Of a stretch of 64,000 nt of DNA, positions 37,190 to 49,077 are shown in pieces. This DNA is from Setophaga petechia (taxonomy: Eukaryota; Chordata; Aves; Passeriformes; Parulidae). Position numbers and translations under genes: made by a program. How positions within the stretch are numbered: the stretch's first letter is position 1; every line of letters starts with the position of its first letter. The stretch lies in contig JANCRA010000123.1 in NCBI GenBank assembly GCA_024362935.1, positions 806,001 to 870,000 of the forward strand. The letters are read 5' to 3'. Under the pieces are notes generated by a model. That model did not search any database, had not been told where the DNA came from, and saw only the letters and a program-made list of their open reading frames with translations.

Positions 37190-38790
37190 TCCCCGGCCCG
37201 CCCCTCCTGGGAGCAGCAGCCCCCATTCCACATCCCAGCCCGGGCTGATTATCCCCAATCCACATCCCGGGCGGCGGATAAACAAAGCGTGTCTGCTGCT
37301 CCCCCGCTCAGCGAGCCCTCCCCGGGGCCGCTTCCATATTCCAAGAGCTTTCACACCGCCACCATCCCGTCATTAGAGGGTCATTTGCAGGAGCTGTCAA
37401 GGGTGGGCCGGGGGCGCGGGGCTGACCCCCGGCAGGAGGCAAAGCAGGAACCTGGGGGATGTAAAATTACAGTGTTTTGCCTCTTTCTGCGCGGTTTTGC
37501 TGCTCGCAGAGGGTTTTAAAGCAGGATTCAGTCCCCGAACGCCCCCCGGGACCCCTGTCCCGCCGGGTTCTGTATCTCTGCCATCTCTGTCCCTCCATCG
37601 GGTGCTGTATCTCATCTCTGCCATCTCTGCCCCCGCTGTATCTCTGCCATCTCTGCCCCTCCATCACGCCTGCCTGGAATCCAGCAGAGGCTTCAAAAAG
37701 TTGTGGCGGGGCAGGGGGAGGCAGCAGCCGTTCCCTGGGAAGAGCAGGGTGGAAAAATAAAGGCTGGGATTCCAGGGCTGTAAGGAAAACATCAAAGTAC
37801 GGGACAATGACAATAAAGTCGGGTTAGGAAAGGATCTGCCAGGCTCGGGATGGGAGGGAGGACCTGACCCGAGCAGGGAGAGCTCTGGCCCTGCTCCTGC
37901 CCCAATCTACATCGGCTGGGGGACACAGGAGCACAGACAGGAGGACAATAAAGTGGGGGGACAGCCCCAGTCCTGCCCAGGAGCCTTCAGCATCCCAGGG
38001 TGGGGGAACGGGCAGGTTTGTGCTCTGGGGAGGGCTGGCTCGGCCAGCACAGATTACTTTGGACACATAAAAAAGAAGGAGTGAGAACAAACAGAGCCAG
38101 GGTGGTATTTGTACAAATGGTGCATTAAAGCTGGGGCAGGCAGGTGGCGTTTGTCCCGTGGACAGAGGGACACGGGACACAGGGACACCGGGTGTGCTGC
38201 TCTGCCTGCTTGAGACAAAAAGGGGCTGGGATGGGAAATGCAAGGACAAAGCCAACTTGTGCCTGGACCTCCCCGGAGCATCCCAGCTGTGCCTCAGCCA
38301 CCCACGACTGCCTCCATCCCTCCCACTGCGCACAACGGGGCTCAGCCCGTGCAAAAAGCAGCTCCTGGGCCTGGGAGAGCAAGTGTTGGGTGAGGAACAG
38401 AGCCTGGGGAAGCAGGGATGTGCTCTGGGATGCTGAGCTGCTCCTGGCAGGGCTCTAAATGCGAATCCATGAGGGAGATGTGCCCCAAACCGTGTGGCTG
38501 GAGGATGCAGCAGCTGGGGGTGTGAGGGGAAAGGGAGGGATGAAGGGTGAAGGACCTGAGCAAAGGGATGCTGAGACCACTTGGTCCCACACCACGGGTG
38601 GAAAGGTTTAAGGGATGGGCTTGGGACAAATTGCAGCAGAGCAGATGTGCCCTGTGCAAAATGGAACTGAATTGATGAGCTTTTTTGAGATCAGTAAGCA
38701 AAGATTTAATAAAAAAACCCCTAGAAATAAGGAAAGGTGTTGCTATTGGGACAGCTTATAACAAAAAAATGACTCTGAGCTACATGACAT
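37190..38790. other. Intergenic, no gene seen
   Basis: Mostly unique sequence. A threefold repeat of GTATCTCTGCCATCTCTG with CCCCTCCATC is at about 37565-37670. No exon-like segment recognised. Confidence 0.5.
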
Positions 38791-38800
38791 ATATTTATTT

Positions 38801-39098
38801 GAGTAATTTTTGGTTACCATACTGTACACTTCCATGCTTGTATAAATAGGAATAAATATGAAGCATTTAATATCTCTTATTATCATGTTGTGATTTGAGT
38901 AATTTTTGGTTGCCATACTGTACCATACTGTACACTTCCATGCTTGAATAAATAGGAATAAATATGAAGCATTTAATATCTCTTATTATAATGTTATGAT
39001 TTGAGTTATTTTTGATTGCCATACTGTACACTTCCATGCTTGAATAAATAGGAATAAATATGAAGCATTTAATATCTCTTATAATCATGTTGTGATAA
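38801..39098. repeat. 96-106-bp tandem repeat x3 (AT-rich)
   Basis: GAGTAATTTTTGGTTGCCAT recurs at 38801, 38897 and 39003. Each unit contains GGAATAAATATGAAGCATTT and AATATCTCTTAT. The second has an extra ACCATACTGT duplication. Confidence 0.95.
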
Positions 39099-39111
39099 CA
39101 TCACCTCCTTA

Positions 39112-39450
39112 CATTGGGGCTTTGGTCAGGCTCTTTGTGCCCCCAAAACCATCCCAGAGCAGATGTGCACATCCCCTCATCCCGTTGGGGCTTTGGTCAG
39201 GTTCTCTGTGCCCCCAAAACGATCCCAGAGCAGATGTGCACATCCCTTCATCCCCTTGGGGCTTTGGTCAGGCTCTCTGTGCCCCCAAAACCATCCCAGA
39301 GCAGATGTGCACATCCCCTCATCCCCTTGGGGCTTTGGTCAGGTTCTCTGTGACCCCCAAAGGATCCCAGAGCAGATGTGCACATCCCCTCATCCCCTCA
39401 TCACATCAGGATTTTGGTCAGGCTCCCTCTGCCCCCACAACCATCCCATG
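39112..39450. repeat. 72-bp tandem repeat, about 4.5 copies
   Basis: GGGGCTTTGGTCAGG(C/T)TCTC, then CCCCAAAACCATCCCAGAGC and AGATGTGCACATCCCCTCAT. Period 71-72 bp. Confidence 0.95.
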
Positions 39451-39799
39451 CACCCATGGCCCCAGGGCCTGCACCCAGCACCCAGCAGGACCCCGGTGAC
39501 ACCTGGCCAGGTGTTTCACAGGGTTTTCTCCCTCCCTCTGGCACAGGCACCTGGTGCTTTGATGCTCCCACATCTGCATAAGCTGCAGATACCGATGCAA
39601 AGCTGCCAAAGCTGCCGGGACACAGACAAAGCATTAACACCTCCAGCACGTGTTAGCTCTCCTGCAGGTGGCAGGAATGGCATTTAAGAGCATTACCTGC
39701 AATACCTGACACCCCCAAAAAACCAGGCAGCAACTTCTGTACCAGCACCAAAGCCCAACTCCAACAGCCATGGCTGGCCGAGGCTGAAATCAGCTCATT

Positions 39800-40690
39800 T
39801 GTCCCCAAAAGTGCCTGGATGTGCAGGGATGGCATCTTGGGGGATCCCAAACCTGCCTGGATGTGCAGGGATGGCATCTTGGGGGATCCCAAAAGGGCCT
39901 GGACATGCAGACCTCAGCTTGGGGGATCCCAAACCTGCCTGGATGTGCAGCTTGTGGTGGCACCTCAGGGATCCCAAAATTGCCTGGATGTGCATTTGAG
40001 GGGATCCCAAACCTGTCTGGATGTGCAGCTTGGGGGATCCCAAAATTCCCTGGATGTGCAGCTTGGGATGGCACCTGGGAGGATCCCAAACCTTCCTGGA
40101 TGTGCAGCCCTCAGTTTGGGGGAACCCAAAACTGCCTGGTTTTGCAACTTGAGGGATCCCAGAACTGCCTGGATGTGCAGTTTGGGATGGCACCTTGGGG
40201 AATCTCAAAACTGGCTGGATGTGCAGCTTGGGAGATCCCAAACCTACCTGGTTGTGCAGCCCTCTGCACCTTGGGGGATCCCAAAACTTCCTGGATGTGC
40301 AGCTTGGGGGATCCCAGAACTGCCTGGATGTGCAATTTGGGATGGCACCTTGGGGAATCCCAAAACTGGCTGGATGTGCAGCTTGGGATGGCACTTTAGG
40401 GATCCCAAACCTGCCTGGATGCGCAGCTTGGGGGATCCCAAATCTGTCTGGATGTGCACCTTGGGGTGGCACATAAGGGGATCCCAAAAGTGCCTGGATG
40501 TGCAGTTTGGGGTGGTACCTTATGGGATCCCAAACCTACCTGGATGTGCAGTTTGGGGTGGCACATAAGGGGATCCCAAAATTGCTTGAATGTGCACCTT
40601 GAGGGACCCCAAACCTGCCTGGATGTGCAGCCCTCAGCTTGGGGTGGCACCTTGGGGTATCCCAGGGTCCCAGCATCGTGTGTCCCCCCA
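39800..40690. repeat. Minisatellite GGGATCCCAAACCTGCCTGG, ~20 units
   Basis: About 890 bp of units holding GGGATCCCAAA(A/C)CTGCCT and GGATGTGCAG(C/T)TTGGGG, with optional GGTGGCACCTT inserts, 35-60 bp each. Every unit keeps a BamHI-type GGATCC. Confidence 0.95.
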
Positions 40691-41799
40691 AACCCACAGC
40701 CCTGGGTGACACAGGGACACTGCCCAGACACACAGGACAGGGAGGTGACACCCAGACAAACCCACAGCAGAGTGGGAATTCCTCATTTGGGCTGGGCCAG
40801 CAGGAGAATCCCCAGCACAAGCACAGGGATTTGTCCCTGCAGAGCCTGCCCAGCCTGGCAAGGCTATTTCAGTCTTCCCTGCAGTGGGGGAACTTTGGGG
40901 AAATTACCATCAACACAGAAAGTTTTCCTAAACCTAAAACTGCAGCTGCAGCACAGCCCAGCAGTGCTATTTTAAACCAAAACCAATTTAGAACAGAAAA
41001 AAGTCAGTCCCAGCTGCAGCAGCTCCTCTCTAAACCATCCTCAGAACCGAACTGGTGCAGCTGAGACTGATAAAGTCACACCTGAGGGCAATAAAATTTG
41101 GATTTGTTCCCATTAAGGTTTCAGAGAAACCCTTCAATCTTATCTTGGAGAAATGCAGGTTTATCTGCAGCAATTGCTTTGTTCTGTTACTCATTATTGA
41201 GGGTTTGCATATCATAATGTCACCACTGAGCATCATTAGCAGATATTTAAATGCTATCTGCCCAAGCTGGTGTGCACAGACACTCCCTGTGGTTTGGGAA
41301 GTCTGAAGTTCAGGATTCTCCTCCTGTGAGGTGCCTCCACCCCCAGCAGTAACACAGAAATATTTTACAGACTCTGTGAGGTTTGATAGATGTCCAAACC
41401 ATATTTATCAAACATCACAGAGGCTAAAAATGAAGATATTTGCTCTGGGGACCCAAACTAGACCCTCCCACAGCAAAATTAATTAAAATAATTTAAAATT
41501 TATTAATTTTTTTTATTATTTTTTTATTTCTCTGATGAAAATTCCCCTCTCAAAACCAGACTGATTTTGTTTCTAAACCTCTTCCCCAAAGCTCTTCTCC
41601 CTGCCCACCACAGGATAAAAAAGAGAAGCAAGGGTAAAGCAGCAGGGAAATCCCACCATGGATCACAAACCCAGGCTGGCACAAGCCAGAAACAAAAGAA
41701 TTGACCAGGGGCAAAGCTGGGGGGCAGCTGAGCCCTCCAAGAGCCTCCAGCTGAATTGAGCCCAAACATTCCCACCTGCAGCTCAGCCAGGCACTGAAC
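40691..41799. other. Intergenic, no gene seen
   Basis: Unique sequence. An A/T run is at about 41478-41530 (TTAATTAAAATAATTTAAAA). No recognised exon. Confidence 0.5.
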
Positions 41800-42812
41800 A
41801 CAAATGGTGACAGAACCTTCTGGAAGCACTCAGGGACAGTTTTGTCTCTGTTCTGGGGCAGATTTGGCACAATAAAACTCCCCCAAGGACCAGGGATGCT
41901 TGGCCCAGCCCCAGCAGCACTAAGGGCACCATTTAACCCCTCAGGTTGGCAGTTTCTTGCTGAAATAAGGCACAAAAATCACAATTATTGCATTCATCTC
42001 CACACCAGCACGTGATTTTTATTTCTGCCTTATACTGCATCTGTGTTACAGTATTATGTGACAGATCCTTTGGAAGCACCCAGGGGACAGTTTTATCTCT
42101 GTCCTGGGGCAGATCTGGCACACCAAAACTGACCAGGGATGCTTGGCCCAGCCCCATTGGCATAGAGGGCACAGCTGAACCCCTCAGGTTGGCAGCTTGT
42201 TGTTGAAATAAGGCACAGAAATCAGATTTATTGCATTCATCTCCACACCAGCACGTGATTTTTATTTCTTCCTTAAATAGCATCTCTGTTACTGATACAG
42301 TATTATGTGACAGATCCTTCTGGAAGCACCCAGGGGACAGTTTTGTCTCTGTTCTGGGGCAGTTTTGGCACACCAAAATTGACCAGGGATGCCTGGCCCA
42401 GCCCCATTGGCATAGAGGGCACAGTTGAACCCCTCAGGTTGGCAGTTTCTTGCTGAAATAAGGCACAGAAATCACATTTATTGCATTCATCTCCACACCA
42501 GCACATTATTTTTATTTCTGCCTTATATTGCATTTCCGTTAATGTTACAGTATGATGTGACAGATCCTTCTGGAAGCACCCAGGGGACAGTTTTGTCTCT
42601 GTTCTGGGGCAGATCTGGCACACCAAAACTGACCAGGGATGCTTGGCCCAGCCCCAGCAGCACAGGGAGCACCATTTAACCCCTCAGGTTGGCAGCTTCT
42701 TGTTGAAATAAGGCACAGAAATCACATTTATTGCATTCATCTCCACACCAGGAGACTGCACATGATTTTTATTTCTCCCTTATATTGCATTTCCGTTACT
42801 GTTACAGTATTA
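41800..42812. repeat. ~250-bp tandem repeat x4 at the EIF4EBP1 3' end
   Basis: Units start at (T)GTGACAGA near 41804, 42058, 42307 and 42556. Each has TTCTGGAAGCACCCAGGGGA, CCCCTCAGGTTGGCAG(T/C)TT and ATTGCATTCATCTCCACACC. Each carries one or two TTTATT, AATAAA on the EIF4EBP1 strand. Confidence 0.95.
42727..42773 (-). other. Probable EIF4EBP1 poly(A) signals
   Basis: AATAAA on the minus strand at 42773-42768 and 42732-42727, about 270-310 bp after the stop at 43040. They are inside the first repeat unit reached by transcription. Further copies follow in units to the left. Confidence 0.5.
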
Positions 42813-43039
42813 AAATGATTAACAAAAAGCATAAAACTGGAACCAAAGCCAAGGTGGGGGAGAGTTTGTGCTGCAGCACCCCTGGCCTGGCTCCTGGAAC
42901 AGGACAAACTCTGCTCTCCTGAGGGAATCTGCCTTTCCCAGAGCAGGAAGGCACTCAAGGCATGGCTGCTGCAAGCCTGGCTGGTGAAAATCCTCCAGAC
43001 AAGTCCTCCTGCTTCACTGGATCACTCCAGGCAGGTGTG

Positions 43040-46000
43040 TTAGATGTCCATGTCAAACTGCTCTTCCTCACCTGCTGGGAGGGACAAAAACCACAGGTGA
43101 GGTCCCAGAATTTCACATTAAACAGCAAAGGTTTCAGGGAAGGAGTGGCTGGCAGCTGTGCTTCAGAAATGGGGTGGTTTGGGTTGAAAAGCTGCATTCA
43201 GGCAGCAGGGTTGGTGTGAAAATCATCTTGTGAAGCTGTGCCAAAGGTGTCACTGCTGGGGGATCTCCCTCAGACACAGAAAATGCCCTTTAAATAATCA
43301 ATTCTTGTAACAAGGAATGGAAAGAACCACACTGAGGACAGAACACAGCCAGGCACATTTCACACCTTTCACACATTTCAGCCTGACAGGCAGGAGCTGC
43401 TCCTGAGGACAGGGATTCTCTGGCAGAACCACAGCCCAGCATTTCAGGGGTCACAGCACGAGGCAATCCTGACTCTGGAAAGGTTTTCCTTGCAGCAAGC
43501 ACACAACAAGAGCCTTTGGATATTTATTTTTAGTCAGAGGAGATAAATACTTGCACTTGGTAGGTTCAGGTTGCATCAAGAAATAACCTCAAATAATTTT
43601 ACAAACAATTTTTGAAGGCAACATTGGCTTGTGCTGCTGCAGCAGGGCCTCAGAGAAGTGTCCCTGTCACAAAACAGGGTCAGAACCATGCAGGAGGAAT
43701 TTACCACTCAGGCTGATATTAAAAACCCAAGTAAATCCTGCTCTGAATTGTAACTTGAACCTCCAGCAGCTGCAGCACAGCCCAGCTCAGGGAGAGGCAG
43801 CAGCAGCTGCCCCTCTGCTCTCCACAGGGCTCCCAACCCAACAGCAGCTTCCCAAAGGCTGAATTAATGGGAATCCTATCAAATGACACCTCAAAACTGC
43901 AAAAGTCACATTGCTGGGGATCAAACAACTGCAAAACCCTGTGACACTGAGCCCACTGAGCCTTTCCAAGAAGTTTCTGGAGAATCTCCTGGCTCCATTC
44001 CAGCTGTGGAACTTCTAGGAACCAGCGGAGCTTCCCAACTGCTGAATTAATGGGAATCATGTCAAATTACACCTCAAAACTGCAAAAGTCACATTGCTGA
44101 GGATCAAACAACTACGAGATCCTTGCTACCCTGTGACACTGAGCCCACTGAGCCTTTCCAAGAAGTTTCTGGAGAATTTCCTGGGAATCTCCTGGCTCCA
44201 TTCCAGCTCTGGAACTTTTAGGAACCAGCAGAGCTTCCCAAAGGTTGAATTAATGGGAATCGTATCAAATGACACCTCAAAACTGCAAAAGTCACATTGC
44301 TGGGGATCAAACAACTGCAAAACCCTGTGACACTGAGCCCACTGAGCCTTTCCAAGAAGTTTCTGGAGAATCTCCTGGGAATCTCCTGGCTCCACTGCAG
44401 CTCTGGAACTTCTAGGAACCAGCAGAGCTTCCCAACTGCTGAATTAATGGGAATCCTATCAAATTACACCTCAAAACCGCAAAAGTCACATTGCTGAGGA
44501 TCAAACAACTACAAGATCCTTGCTACCCTGTGACATTGAGCCCACTGAGACTTTCCAAGAAGTTTCTGGAGAATTTCCTGGCTTCATTCCAGCTGTGGAA
44601 CTTCTAGGAACCAGCAGAGCTTCCCAAAGGCTGAATTAATGGGAATCCTATCAAATTACACCTCAAAACTGCAAAAGTCATGTTGCTGAGGATCAAACAA
44701 CTGCAAAACCCTGTGACACTGAGCCCACTGAGCCTTTCCAAGAAGTTTCTGGAGAATCTCCTGGCTCCATTCCAGCTGTGGAACTTCTACGAACCAGCAG
44801 AGCCCCTCAGAGGCTGTCTGGGCTCTGCTGCCTGCACTCACCTGTGCTCACTTTCTCCTCACAGCTCTGCACGTGGTGATTTTCCACCTTCAGCTCCTCC
44901 ACGCTGGGGCTGGTGACTCCTGGAATGTCGGGAAGGTCGGAGGGAGGGGTTTTGGCACCCGGGGAATTGCGGCATTCCATCAAAAACTTCCTGTCATAAA
45001 TAATCCTGGTACCTGGGGGGACAGCACAAGCTCAGAACTCCATCATTTTTAAAACCCCTTACAGCCCAAAATGCTCAGGGATTGGGTATTTAAGTGATAA
45101 ATGTGATGCAGCACTTCAGTTTCCAGAATTTTGGGTGCACTGACACTAAAGGTGACACACCAGAGGCAGCACAGGGCTCCAAACCCCAGGCAGGGCTGGA
45201 AGCAGCAGATCCAACCCTTTCCACCTTGCCCAAGGTCACAGCAGCCCACAGAGCAAACAGAAAATTGAATTTAATTCCCACTCATGGCCAGAAACAGGGC
45301 TGGAAGCTGCAGGTGGACAGGTGGAATTCGTGCATGGACACTTCCCCTGGCACAGCAGCACTCCCACACACCTTGCTCAGGCCTTACACAGATGATCAAT
45401 GCTCCAAAGCTTAACCAGGAACCAGCCAGCTCCAGCTTTCCAGATTTCTAGGAACAGCACTGAACACCCTGTTCCTTATAAAGGAATTTCATGGAAAGTG
45501 CTCAAAAACCACAGGCAGAAAAGGGATCCCTCCAAACAGCCCACACAGCCTTAAGCCAGCAAGGGCTGGAAAACAGTGTTTGCTTCCCCCTCTGGATCAG
45601 CTGTGTCCTGCTCTGCTCCTGTTCCAGCCACAGGGAAAGGGATTTGTCCTTGTGCCCTCCCCAAAAGTGTTAACTAAAGTACACAAGTGTGGGCAAACAG
45701 CTCCTGCCACCATCTGTCCTGGAACAACCAGCTCCCTTTGGTTTGAACACTGTAAATATACAATAAATCCATAAAACAACACGTCCAGCAGCTGTGTTCC
45801 TGTGGAGCTCTGCCAGGGAGTTCTCAAAACACCAAAAAACTTTTCACTGTGATTCTGAACTGCAGTCCTCTCAGGAGGAGGATCCATCCCTACATTTAGC
45901 TGGCTGGGAGAGGAGGGTGGAATTCCTGGGAAGTTCCAGGAGGAGAGGACAGGGATTCCTGGAACTGCAGCTCTGTACCAGCACTGGGGGCTTCCACCTT

Positions 46001-48799
46001 CCTCCAACAGCCTCGTGCCCAGAGCTCCTGAAAGGCAGGGGGATGTGGCCAGGAGCAGGACAGGACACCCTGGGCAGGACAGGACACCTTGGGCAGGACA
46101 GGACACACAGCTGGAGCAGGACAGGACACCCTGGGCAGGGCAGGACTGGACACCCAGATGGAGCAGGACAGGACACCCTGGGCAGGACAGGACACCCTGG
46201 GCAGGACAGGACACCCTGAGTAGGACAGGACACTCAGATGGAGCAGGACAGGACACTCAGATGGAGCAGGACAGGACACCCAGATGGAGCAGGACGCTCT
46301 GGGCAGGACAGGACACTCAGATGGAGCAGGACAGGACACACTGAACAGGACAGGACACTCAGCTGGAGCAGGACGGGACACTCTGAGCAGGACAGGACAC
46401 CTTGGGCAGGACAGGACACCCAGATGGAGCAGAACAGGACACCCTGAGCAGGACAGGACACTCTGGGCAGGACAGGACATCCAGATGGAGCAGGACAGGA
46501 CACCCAGATGGAGCAGGACAGGACACCCTGAGCAGGACAGGACACCTTGGGCAGGACAGGACACCCTGAGCAGGACAGGACATCTTGGGCAGGACACGAC
46601 ACCCAGATGGAGCAGGACAGGACACCCTGAGCAGGACAGGACACCTTGGGCAGGACAGGACACCCTGAGCAGGACAGGACACCCTGAGCAGGACAGGACA
46701 CCTTGGGCAGGACAGGACACCTTGGGCAGGACAGGACACCCTGGGCAGGACAGGACACCTTGGGCAGGACAGGACACCTTGGGCAGGACAGGACACCCTG
46801 GGCAGGACAGGACACCCTGGGCAGGGCAGGACACCCTGAGCAGGACACTCTGGCAGGACTGGACACTCAGATGGAGCAGGACAGGACACCCTGAGCAGGA
46901 CATTCAGATGGAGCAGGACACCCTGGGCAGGACAGGACACTCAAATGGAGCAGGACAGGACACACAGCTAGAGCAGGACAGGACACCTTGGGCAGGACAG
47001 GACAGGACATTCAGATGGGGCAGGACAGGACACTCTGGGCAGGACAGGACACCCTGGGACGGACAGGACACCTTGGGCAGGACAGGACACCTTGGGCAGG
47101 ACAGGACACCCAGCCCAGGCTGTCACGGGCACCAAGAGGCTCCTGCACCCACCCAGAGCCACATTCCCCGCAGCTCTGGGTGCTGCCAGGGTGTGTTGAG
47201 CAGGAAAATCCACACCCCACGGATGCTCTGCCCCCTGCAGCCCCACAGGGCAGACACACAGCCCTGTCTGTCTGTCCTCCAGCAGCTCTGAGCCCTCTCT
47301 CCCTTCAGCACCCAGCAGGGCCGGGCAGCACACGGTGTCCCCAACACAATGTCCCCAACACGGGGCAGGGACAGCCCCGGGCACTGCCAGGTGGGCACAC
47401 CCTGGCCACAAACACAGCCCAGCTTCTCCTCCTGCTAAAACACCCAGGAGACAAAGGGCTGCCAGCCCCGGAGGGCTCATTACTGCACGCTGCTAATTGC
47501 TCATTTCATTTCTTTCTGTCTCGCTAATTGCTCATTTCATTTTTGCTGTGCTAATTGCTCATTTAATTTCATTTAATTTCATTTCAATTTCATTTCATTT
47601 CAATTTCATTTCTGCCGTGTTACTCACGGCTGGGGAAGGCTCCTGCAGGTGCTGCTGGAGCCTTCAGGGATTCGCTGCTTCCAGAGGAGGGAAAACACGA
47701 CCAAAACAACCCCAAACACGACCAAAACCACCCCAAACACGACCAAAACAACCCCGAACCCGGCTGTTGTGCACACACCGGCCCCGTGAGTCAGCAGTGT
47801 CACTTCCCCTTCTCCCCTTGCGATTTAACCCCTGAAATCCTGCGGGACAACAACCCCTCCATGCCCTCCCCACGGTTTGTTCTTTCTAACAGAAGTTGTC
47901 AAGAAGTTCAGTCCTGGCTTCACCATTCCTGGTGCTTGCACCCATCCGGACAGGGATGCAGGGGGGAGATTCTACAAGGTGTGGAGAAAAAAAATAAATC
48001 CCAAAATCACCCCAAAACTCGGCTCGGGGGCAGCAGAGGCTGCTGGAACTCCCGACACTGAGCCTGTGCCACCACCTGGAGCTGGGACCGCTTCTCTCGG
48101 GGCCAAAGTGCCAAAAATGAACCCCCAGGGAAGGATGGGGAGACAAAACTGCCAAAAATGGAGGGATGAGGACACTAAACCTCTCTGATAGAGGAACCCT
48201 TGGCAAAATCAGTTTATTGCTTTACTTAAGGACAAGTCCCTACAAGAGGTTCCTCCCCTGGCCAGCAGACAAAGAGGGAAGGAGCCCATGGTGTGTTTGC
48301 AGCAGAGCGTTGAGCTTCCAGAATTTGGAGCAGTTTGGGATCGGAAATAAAGAAATAAAGAAAAAAGCCCCCAGGCTTTGCTGGCTGCCAGGCAAAACAG
48401 CAAATATTAGAGATTACAATTAATCAGTAACCACGGGGAGGCCGAGGCTGCTCCCTGCGAGGCTCCCCCATCCAGCACGGAGCCCCGGGCAGGCGCTGTC
48501 CCCTTGCCCCGGTCCCCCAAACCCCCACCGAGCCCCGGTACCGGGCGGCAGCTCCCGGTTCCTATCCCGGGACAGGACGGGAGCCCTCCCCGTCCTCAAG
48601 ACCGTGTTCAAACCGAGCCCTCCCTCCCTCCCGCGCTGTCCCGGCGCTCACCGCCCGGCGTGGTCCCGAACACGGTGCCCCCCGGTGTGGTGCTGTAGTC
48701 GCCGGGCGGCAGCGGGGCCCCGTCGGGCAGGGCGAGGCACTTGCCGGGGCCCGGGATGTCACGGCTGGGCGTCTGCCCGTGGCAGCAGCGGCCCGACAT
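43040..48799 (-). CDS. EIF4EBP1: EIF4EBP1 (4E-BP1), translation repressor
   Basis: Minus-strand exons 48799-48652, 45012-44842, 43074-43040; 117 aa (human 118), three exons as in mammals. The eIF4E-binding motif is YDRKFLM. mTORC1 sites in order are STTPGG and GTTPGG (human Thr37 and Thr46 equivalents), RNSPG (Ser65) and KTPP (Thr70). The C-terminal TOS motif is FDMDI (human FEMDI). The N-terminal raptor-binding RAIP motif reads RDIP. Family knowledge: unphosphorylated 4E-BP1 blocks eIF4E-eIF4G; mTORC1 phosphorylation releases it. Intron 1 (3.6 kb) and intron 2 (1.8 kb) are largely tandem repeats. The ATG lies in a CpG island. Confidence 0.97.
43848..44805. repeat. ~190-bp tandem repeat x5, EIF4EBP1 intron 2
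   Basis: GCTGAATTAATGGGAATC recurs at about 43858, 44041, 44245, 44439 and 44631. Each unit holds ACACCTCAAAACTGCAAAAG, GAGCCTTTCCAAGAAGTTTC and GGAACTTCTAGGAACCAGC. The last unit ends 37 bp from exon 2. Confidence 0.95.
46045..47112. repeat. 19-bp minisatellite GCAGGACAGGACACCCTGG, EIF4EBP1 intron 1
   Basis: Over 1 kb of roughly fifty units, mixed with CAGATGGAGCAGGACAGGAC units. Three 19-nt units make 57 nt, so 19-residue repeats stay open on both strands for over 300 codons. These frames are not genes. Confidence 0.97.
47500..47760. repeat. Short simple repeats, EIF4EBP1 intron 1
   Basis: CTAATTGCTCATTTCATTT x3 with (ATTTC)n to 47612, then CACGACCAAAACAACCCCAAA units at 47697-47757. Confidence 0.9.
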
Positions 48800-49060
48800 G
48801 ACCGGACCGGGAGCGGCACCGGCAGCGCGACCGGGAGCGGCACCAGCGCTGCCGCCGCCACCGCCTCCCTCCCGCCGCTTCCGGCCCGGGCCACGCCCCT
48901 TCCGCCGCTGAACGGGGCCGGGCGGGGGCGCGGGGTAGGCGTGGCTTACACAAGGACTGGGAGGGGTTTAACGGGATGGGGCGGGGTTATGTAAATAGAG
49001 GTGGGTAATGCGGGGGGCGGGGTTTAGCCCGAACAGGGGTGGGGCTTAACGCTAAATGGG
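48430..49060. promoter_or_regulatory. CpG-island promoter of EIF4EBP1
   Basis: CpG-dense region around the first exon (48799-48652) with GGGCGGGG-type Sp1 sites just upstream on the minus strand (for example CCGCCCC near 49059 as read in reverse). No TATA box seen. Confidence 0.6.
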
Positions 49061-49077
49061 CGGGGTCTGAGCGGGAC

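Noticed and set aside
39112..39450. Regular repeats resembling a CRISPR array
   Set aside because: Head-to-tail minisatellite without unique spacers, in an animal genome.
45896..47291. 335-codon open frames on both strands
   Set aside because: They consist of the 19-residue product of a 19-bp repeat, on both strands at once, with no family match.
47877..48188. Exon-like segment after TTTCTAACAG in EIF4EBP1 intron 1
   Set aside because: Good acceptor but no donor that keeps the EIF4EBP1 frame, and the three-exon model is already complete.
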